From: Lytechinus pictus
Lineage: Eukaryota; Echinodermata; Echinoidea; Temnopleuroida; Toxopneustidae
Direction: 5' to 3'
Length of the DNA stretch: 64,000 bases
Assembly: GCF_037042905.1 (NCBI RefSeq)
Contig: NC_087254.1
Span: 16,291,103 to 16,355,102, forward strand
This document shows, piece after piece, positions 57,401-64,000 of the stretch (within the stretch, counting starts at the first letter, position 1; every line of letters begins with the position of its first letter). The translations under genes were made by a program, and so were the position numbers. The notes beneath the pieces were generated by a model. That model had not been told where the DNA came from. It ran no database searches and saw only the letters and a list, made by a program, of their open reading frames with translations.

Positions 57401-60400
57401 TGATTGTTCCAACATGTTTGGGAGAAGTTATCTTTTATTATTAGCCATATATTGAACTATTTTTTTTATAAATATCATTTTATTTTAATGTTTTGGATCA
57501 AAGATTAAATTTGCAGAGAAATGTATTCTTCAGCTGCTAATTCATGAGCTCTTATCTTTTTTATTGCAAAAACAGATGCAGAATAAAAACATTTTGCTAT
57601 GTTATACATGTAGGACAATAATAAACAATGACAACTTTACCTGTTTCAACTTACTGAACAAAATGTTGAAATACAAGAGGATTGGAGTGAGATTCGACGG
57701 CTAAATTATTTGTGTACCTGCCTTTTTATGCCCTTCACAGTTTTATGAATATAAGCAACTTTTAAAAACCCAGTTGTCCTGTTGAAATGAAACCTTGGTG
57801 AAGTGCCTTTTTTTGTTTCCAGATAAATTTGCAGGAGTTGAATGTTCATCCAAGTGTTGTATACCTCCCCAACTATAAAATTACATTTCTCCTAAGTCCT
57901 ACAGATTTCTAATACTGTTCCAAAATATTTTACTTGTGCAGTTACCTGTATGTTCATTCAAGCTAAATTTATGGGTTTTTTTTTTTTTGGGGGGGGGGGG
58001 GAGGTTGCAGGAGTTTCTGCACTTTATCGACAAATCATTAATAAATTAAAATTTCATATGATAGAAATTATAAACTACATTTAAATGTAACAATCAACGA
58101 GATAAATAATATTGACTAAGACTGAGAATTATATTATACATAAGGCATGTAAACTAGTAAGTTGGATGAAATGCTTGAGATAGCTATTTTAAGCAGAGAA
58201 CTGCTTGAAGCAATAGCATCCATTTGATGTGACAATGATAAATTACAGGTTTGTTTTCCATAAAAGTGATTTTTTTTCAATTCTCAAATTGATAGCCACC
58301 TCCTCTGGATGAAAAAGAAAGTGATGGAAAGGAAGCAGGCAGAAAAACAAAGGTCAAAGTTCAGGATGGTAAAGAAAATGATGTAAGTAACTAGAAAGCT
58401 TGGTATTGAGATAGATTTTATAGGGGAAATAGAAGAAGGTTTTGGGCCAAATAGAGATTTTTGAAGGTGAAGAAGATGGATAACAGAAGTTAGAAAATGA
58501 GAAGAAGATGAAGGAGGAGGAGAGGGGAGGGAAAAGAAGAAGAGGAGGAAGGAGGAAGGGAAGAGAGAGAGGGGAGGAAAGAAGGGAATGGACATGAGCA
58601 GAAGGGAAGTTGTGAGAATGAAAAGAGGAAGGAGGAGAAAAAGGAAAAGAGTTATTTTATTTTGACATTTTCATGCGGCTGTGTCATGTTCGTCAGTTTT
58701 GTGGAATTATCAAGAAGGGATTTTATAATGTCAAATACTGATTTTTCTGCCATTAGTCACACCAGGGATTTACGTTACCATTGCAAAGTATTAAGAAAAA
58801 GTATGTCTGCCCTCTCAAATTCTAAATTTCCTGGGGTGCATTTTATCCTTGCATCTGAATGGCTTAGGCAGATTTGCCAGTGGAAATCACTGATCATGAA
58901 ATGAGTACCCTCCAGAAGTGATTTTTTTTCTTTTTTAACATGCATTGATCAGTAGAAATAATTGAATAGATTATCCAGGGATGCCACTTTTCACACTAAA
59001 GTTTGAATTTGGATGTTTTCAACACATTTTCGGGCCATAGAAATCACCTTTTTGTTTTAGGAAAAGGATAACTCTAGATGATTTTCAGACTTAAAAAAAA
59101 AATCATTTCTAAATGGCACCCCCAGTATTTGTGCACTCGTTTAGATCAATTCCATCTTTTTAATCATAGCTATTTTGTATTTTCTTTCCAGTCTACAGAT
59201 GCATTCTGCAGAGGACAGTTGGTGTTTGGTAAATTGAAAGGTTTCTGCTGGTGGCCTGGTCAGATTGTCCATCACTATGAGAGGAACATCCGGGAACTTC
59301 CTCCTCCCCTGACCAGATGGATCCAGTGGTTTGGAGATGGGAAGTTTACACTGGTAACATCTTCAAAAATACTTACATCACCATAAAAATGTATCCATAA
59401 AAAGTTAAACGATGTAGAGCAAGATAAGACAGAGTGGCACATTAGTAAGGGTTCACGTAGGCGTGTGAAACCTCACATGGATGATGATATTTCACATTGC
59501 ATAATTCAATTCCATTCATTTCAATTGTTTTATTTTCCACTTTCACTTTCACTTTCAATTTCGTATTTACAATTATGATACAATTGACATAGTAACATAT
59601 AATCACATTTGAAGTATATACAAAAATTGATAACATAACATTACAATAGACAATTATCAAATTGTAATATAAATAATTGAAAGGGAATGACTGCATTGTG
59701 AATGCTGTGGATCATTATCCTCCTAAACCTAACCCTAAAGATTATACATGTACAAGAGTCTAAAGGACAAATGCATTTCTAAATATGAATAGCAATGCAA
59801 CTATAAAACAACGATGTGCTGTGCAACCAATAATTTTGAATCCCACCAGGATCCCGTAACACAAAGGTTAGCGATTAATCGTATGCTTGATTTTTACGAT
59901 TGATTGTACATTGTAGTCAATGCAATCAATTGTAGAAAAATGTTTTGCGATGAATGCTATACTTTGTGTTACTGGTCCCAGATAAACGGTCAAGTTAAAA
60001 TATCTATCTTGATTCAATTTCTCATTGTTAAAAAAGCATCTGAAAGGAATTTTTGTCAGATTACGATTAGGGTCATAGGACATCTGTTAGCAGTGTTGAT
60101 TTTTTGACATTGTCAATGTTCATTCATCTTTCAGCTGAGCCTCAGTCAGGTTGCAGGCTTTGAAGAGTTCCCAACCTTGTTCAGTTCATCTACCTTCCAG
60201 AAGCTATCCCTGTACCAGAAAGCTTGCTATGAAGCTCTTAATGTAGGTCAAAATCTTTGCATCTTCAAGATATTCTGTTTTTACCTTCCTTAGATTCCAT
60301 AAATTAACAATTTGATGAAACTCTGCGAAGCAATGGAAATTGCCGTAACATACCTATACTGACGTTTAGGACTTGGCTAATTAATAATGATGATTATTAT

Positions 60401-63240
60401 TTTAGTACCGTAATAATGACTCTAAGGTAATTATACAGTGCGTATCAAAAAAAGTTTACACTTAGAAAAAATCCTATAAAATTATACATTTGTAATATCC
60501 TGAAGATTTTTCCACATTTCAACATTGGTACAGATCCATTTAAGCAAATGACGATATAACTGTCGAAAAATATTTCCGCCTGAGTGAGCACCACTTACTT
60601 TTGAAAAGTTAGTGAAAAATGATTTGCGCAGAACTTTGAAATAGTGATGCGAATAAAAGTTGACCTTAATCATGAAGAACACATGGAATTTAGCTAGTAA
60701 AATTGATTTGAAGATATCTTTTACCTTTTTAACTTGTTTCCTTGCCCAAAACACTTGGAAGAGTGCATACTAAGTGTTGAAATTTCAATTTGGGTGGCAA
60801 AATTGTTACAAAATGCTTGAATGTATCCGTTCTATTTCAATTGACGAAAAGTGCAAGGGAAATGTATGAGAAATGTTTCGCAGGGTAAGTTTGATTTCGC
60901 CCTTTCCCCTTGACACAGCATGAAAACGAGCATTTCTGCGCAAACATATTTTCGCGAGTTTTACAATAATGGACAGTGCTCACTCAAGTGTAACATTCTG
61001 TCATAACTTTTACTTTCATTGGATAGATGAGACCCAAACCCAAGAATATATGTGAAAAAATTACCCACATGTTGTATATTTTTTAATTCCTAGGGCTTTT
61101 TCAAAGTGTAAACTTTTTTTTTATACGCACTGTATAATAATGATTATATGATGATAATTCTATGATAATAATAATAGTAATAAGATAATTATGATAATGT
61201 AATAATGATACTTGTAATAATATTTATTATCATTGAATTAGATTACAAATCTTCCATTGCTGGATGCAGCAAATATTTGGCCAAAATTTGGGAGATAATG
61301 GGCCTATTCTGAAGTCGAGTTTAACCATGGTCTGACCCTGTAGTAAACTAATGGGAAGCCAAAGATGTCAAAATTTTCTTAAATTTGTATGATTCTCATG
61401 TTACCTTTGCTCTTTCCTAATTTTATAATGATGTAGACAATTGACTCATTTACCATCCCAAGACAGTTGTGAATGATATGAGTGCCAAGGAGCTGATTAT
61501 TAACCTGTACTGTTAGATATTCATGTCATAATTGGCTTTCTATAGTTAAACCACAACTTCAAACCAGAGTTTGAATTAAACCTGACTTCAGAACACGAGC
61601 CAATGATATCACCAGATGAAGAAAGGAGAAGAATGCACAGAACTACATAGTTTCTATAAAACTCATTATAAATATTTTACAATCGTAAAAACTTGTATTG
61701 AGGCAGTTAAAATCTGTCATTTGCAATTTCAGAAAAACTCTTCATACACCCTTGACCTTTTAATTACATTGGCTCATTCGGAAATGAGATTAATGATAAT
61801 GATAATATGGTCCATTTATATAGCACAGCTACTATACGCAACTACGCTTGATACTTGGTATCATATTATTACCCCGGCAGTAGCTGAGCCACCATATAGG
61901 CGCTAAAGCATTCAAGGGCGAAGTCCTACCGGGTACCTAACTACCTACTCACCTCAAATGATGTGCGTGTATATTATTCAAGTTTACATTGTCTTCATTG
62001 TTCAATTCTGATAATGTTTAGCTTGCAGCAAAGCGAGCCGGCAAGGAATTCGACATTGCCGAGCCAATTCCACCGACCCCTCCGACAGCCCCATGTTCTA
62101 TCAAGGAGAGACAGGAGTATAAGGCTAAGATGCTGGAGAGATGTAAGGTGATGCAAGACTGGGCTTTCGACCGGTTCAACCCTGAAGGACCAGAAAGCAT
62201 CCAACCATCGGAAGGTAATGATTCATAATTATTAGCAAATGATCACTGACAAGTGCAGGGGTAGGTCTAGGATAAGGGTTGGGGGGGATTCTGCCTGCCC
62301 CCTTGCCCTTGATCTGCAACTTGGTGTCAGTGAAAGTACAAAGTCATTCTGTAGGCAATTTTGAAGTACCTGAGCTCTTTTTCTGAAGCAAAGATAAGGA
62401 AAAATAAGAGAGGCTTCTTTGTATCACTATGAAGATAGGTATACCATGTATATAGGCAGTCCCTTATGAGAAAAAATGATCATCGTCATATTTATACTAT
62501 TAATGATCAAACTGCTGGGCCTGAAACTGAAGCCTGGATTAACAAAGCTGATAGAAGCAGGAATCTAGACCTGATAGTTGGCATTGGTACAGTGCATGCC
62601 CAATTATTTATTACTTGTTTGTTCTGTTTAATTATTCATTTTATTCCATTACCACGATGAAGAACCAAAGAAGAAAATTGTTAGAATGAAATAGGTAATA
62701 GAACAACCGTATCCTTGTATTAAATTGTGAAAATAAGACAAGACACAAAACACATACAGACTCTAAAAATGTGGAGCGTTGTGGCCCAGTGGATTAGTCT
62801 CCGGACTTTGAAACAGAGGGTCGTGGGTTCAAATCCCAGCCATGGCGTAGTTTCCTTCAGCAAGAAATTTATCCACATTGTGCTGCACTCGACCCAGGTG
62901 AGGTAAATGGGTACCTGTTGGCAGGAATTTATTCCTTGAAATGCCGAACGCTGGAAGCCAGCTGCTTGAGCTACAGCCGGGGTAATAATATTCAAGTCCT
63001 TTTGAAGCACATAGAGACGTTATTCATAATGTTTTATGCGCTATACAAGAACTGACTATTATTATTATTAAAAATATTTTTATTAGAGTTACCCTGTGAG
63101 TTTCCCAATTAGTATATTGTTCGGGGTTTTTTTTTTCCTTTTTTTAGAGGAGAAGAAAACACCCCCTATCCCAAAGTCACCCACCCCCAGCCCAGAGAAA
63201 AAGAAACCTGATCAAAAGGAATCATTTGAAGATAAACGAG
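51460..63240 (+). CDS. DNMT3: DNA (cytosine-5) methyltransferase 3 (de novo type), N-terminal half (3' part outside window)
   Basis: DNMT3 enzymes set new CpG methylation, guided by histone marks. Coding exons, all GT-AG with consistent phase: 51460-51480, 51764-51865, 53220-55604, 56788-56898, 58296-58382, 59192-59353, 60135-60242, 62022-62214, 63148-63240, giving 1087 codons, still open. Exons 6-8 encode a DNMT3-type PWWP: RGQLVFGKLKGFCWWPGQIV, RWIQWFGDGKFTL, then LYQKACYEALNLAAKRAGKE, and the post-PWWP MQDWAFDRFNPEGPESIQP, which parallels the vertebrate segment before the ADD domain. The H3K36me-reading cage residues (F and W of FCWWP, D of FGDG) are kept. ADD and catalytic domains are not in the window. 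The N-terminal region before the PWWP is about 900 residues, far longer than the 220-290 of vertebrate DNMT3A/B. Confidence 0.95.
51866..53219 (+). other. DNMT3: DNMT3 intron 2
   Basis: Phase-0 GT-AG intron, AT-rich, with no recognised repeat ends. Confidence 0.7.
53220..55604 (+). CDS. DNMT3: DNMT3 giant exon 3 (795 codons)
   Basis: Phase 0 to phase 0, uninterrupted. It encodes residues about 42-836: a Ser/Gln/Glu-rich, low-hydrophobicity and probably disordered segment. Three Lys-rich blocks occur: KVKRHKGKSPKKSKKS (nt about 54403-54450), KVKKHKYKSPKKSKRS (about 54559-54606) and KKHKTKGQKEKSRPKRKTKS (about 54679-54738). The first two belong to a diverged direct repeat (VDKSSKVKRHK...RRLDM versus AGKSHKVKKHK...TQIDM). 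The donor used is atg|gtgagg at 55605; without it the frame stops at 55631. Confidence 0.92.
55725..55825 (-). mobile_element. SINE head, minus strand, in DNMT3 intron 3
   Basis: On the minus strand ctgtggccaattagtcaagg (box A), then gtctgaggttcaattccctt (box B) and ccatggcatctt, like the SINE family elsewhere in the window. Confidence 0.7.
56430..56552. mobile_element. Fold-back MITE in DNMT3 intron 3
   Basis: Left ggtgacaaggcaaactatca, cttcctcggcaagctggatg; right inverse acatccagcttacctcaaaa, gtgatagtttgcccatcacc. About 122 bp. Confidence 0.88.
56899..58295 (+). other. DNMT3: DNMT3 intron 4
   Basis: AT-rich. Holds a T-run followed by a G-run at 57970-58000 and no recognised complete element. 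Confidence 0.6.
58480..58650 (+). repeat. GA-rich simple sequence in DNMT3 intron 5
   Basis: gaagaagatgaaggaggagg type purine tract. The minus-strand open frame is an artefact. Confidence 0.8.
59192..60242 (+). other. DNMT3: DNMT3 PWWP domain exons 6 and 7
   Basis: Exon 59192-59353 has the beta-barrel start, GFCWWP and WIQWFGDGKF. Exon 60135-60242 has the helical part FEEFPTLFSSSTFQKLSLYQ, KACYEALN. The intron (59354-60134) sits right after GDGKFTL. Domain residues about 905-1000 of the predicted protein. Confidence 0.93.
59846..59985. mobile_element. MITE inside the intron that splits the PWWP
   Basis: Left aggatcccgtaacacaaagg, ttagcgattaatcg; right inverse cgatgaatgctatactttgt, gttactggtcccag. 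About 140 bp. Confidence 0.8.
60436..61132. mobile_element. Tc1/mariner-type MITE at TA
   Basis: Left cagtgcgtatcaaaaaaagt, ttacactt; right inverse aagtgtaaactttttttttata, written as gtgtaaactttttttt and atacgcactg. TA directly flanks both ends (60434-60435, 61133-61134). About 697 bp, no transposase. Confidence 0.92.
61299..61604. mobile_element. MITE, TIR gggcctattctgaagtcgag
   Basis: Left ggcctattctgaagtcgagt, ttaaccatgg; right inverse ttaaacctgacttcagaaca, cgagcc. About 305 bp. Confidence 0.78.
61795..61975 (-). mobile_element. SINE body fragment, minus strand
   Basis: attattaccccggcagtagc, gcattcaagggcgaagtcct, accgggtacc correspond to the reverse of the 3' half of the 62768 SINE. The tRNA head is missing. 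Confidence 0.75.
62768..63066 (+). mobile_element. Full-length tRNA-derived SINE with LINE-like tail
   Basis: tRNA head with box A gttgtggcccagtggattag and box B gggtcgtgggttcaaatccc, SINE body (ccatggcgtagtttccttca, tgctgcactcgacccaggtg), then a tail ttttatgcgctatacaag ending in (att)n. Located in the DNMT3 intron before the exon at 63148. Confidence 0.9.
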
Positions 63241-63278
63241 GTATGATATGAATACGATATATGATGTGAATATGAATA

Positions 63279-63980
63279 CAGTCCGACCTCTCTTATCCGG
63301 CCTCCCCTTATCCAGATCTCTCTATTATCCGGATGCACACTTGCCGAGATTTTTTTTTTCCAATTCAATCTAGTACGTGAGGAAATGAGATTTCAATCTA
63401 AACTCAATCCTGTATGCAAACTCACTTTGATTACATATATTTTCCAATATAGTCTACATACAACAACATTATTTTTCATGAAAATATCTCACCCAAATCA
63501 CCGAAAGAACTTAGGCAGGATAATTTTCCAGTAAATCAGGGCGCAGCGCAAACATTTCATCATGTTCTCTTTTTGTTTCCCGGGAAAAACAACACATGTC
63601 TCGCTAGCTAACGCTAGGCTGACATTGCGAAGCTGCAATACCTGCCGCGATGATCTAATTGTAAAACTTTATTTCATCGAGTCATTTTCTTTCGAGGTAT
63701 GCTCGATGTAAACCTCAACCATTTTAGCAGGTAAATTATCCAACAGTTTTGGCCATCGATCGATTTCATTTCCGTAAAAATACCGCCTATAATTTGCACT
63801 GACGCTGCAGTGAATACTGTCTGTACGCGCGCCCACTACAATAGATAACGTGTAGCTACTGCCATTGGGAGGCTGAGGCAGCAGCTGCATGTATTTAATA
63901 TTGGGTCTCCCAGATCAAGATAAATCCCTTATCCGGATTGGTGCCGGTCCCAACGTGTCCAGATAAGAGAGGTTGGGCTG
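63279..63980. mobile_element. Tigger/pogo-type MITE at TA
   Basis: Left cagtccgacctctcttatcc, gg; right inverse ccagataagagaggttgggc, tg. TA flanks both ends (63277-63278 and 63981-63982). Terminal tcttatccgg motifs resemble pogo/Tigger elements. About 702 bp; no transposase domain seen. Confidence 0.9.
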
Positions 63981-64000
63981 TATGATATATGAATAGTATA

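Noticed and set aside
60482-60754. 90-codon minus-strand frame
   Set aside because: Lies wholly inside a TA-flanked MITE and shows no transposase motif.

Overview
This is animal nuclear DNA, most likely a sea urchin or close echinoderm. The genes have GT-AG introns and the intergenic DNA is AT-rich. The three histone genes are replication-dependent, each ending in a stem-loop followed by a CAAGAAAGA-type downstream element, and the H2B and H3 proteins look like sea-urchin embryonic/late forms. The window is crowded with short inverted-repeat DNA transposons (MITEs), tRNA-headed SINEs, GAT and GA microsatellites, and a fragment of a CR1/L2-like LINE.

Layout. (1) 29-17522 (+): the last 13 coding exons of RPTOR (Raptor, the scaffold subunit of mTORC1), covering the linker after the HEAT repeats and the whole C-terminal WD40 propeller. 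A possible poly(A) signal lies at 22394. (2) 23211-27306 (-): a complete three-exon MRM2 (mitochondrial rRNA 2'-O-methyltransferase of the RrmJ/FtsJ family), convergent with RPTOR. (3) 27.3-32.3 kb: mostly repeats and unannotated AT-rich DNA. (4) 32408-38252: single histone genes H2B (-), H4 (-) and H3 (+), each with TATA box, stem-loop and downstream element. H4 and H3 are divergent. No H1 or H2A was found. (5) 38.3-51.4 kb: a repeat-rich intergenic region. It holds a 1.5 kb hAT-like element with 8-bp target duplications that splits a degenerate tandem array, several fold-back elements, and a small region around a perfect CRE with two divergent, coding-looking ORFs. (6) 51460-63240 (+): the first nine coding exons of a DNMT3-type de novo DNA methyltransferase. 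A very long N-terminal region of about 900 residues precedes the PWWP domain. The ADD and catalytic domains must lie beyond the window.

The genes do not form a pathway. They are ordinary metazoan neighbours: growth signalling, mitochondrial ribosome maturation, chromatin packaging and DNA methylation. The most unusual signals are: a 6-copy tandem array in an RPTOR intron that has copied the 3' end of the preceding exon together with its splice donor; the enlarged DNMT3 N-terminus with an internal basic duplication; a SAP-domain ORF inside a short inverted-repeat element nested in another MITE; a duplicated H2B 3' flank carrying a decayed downstream element; and SINEs that share the 3' tail of the local LINE.
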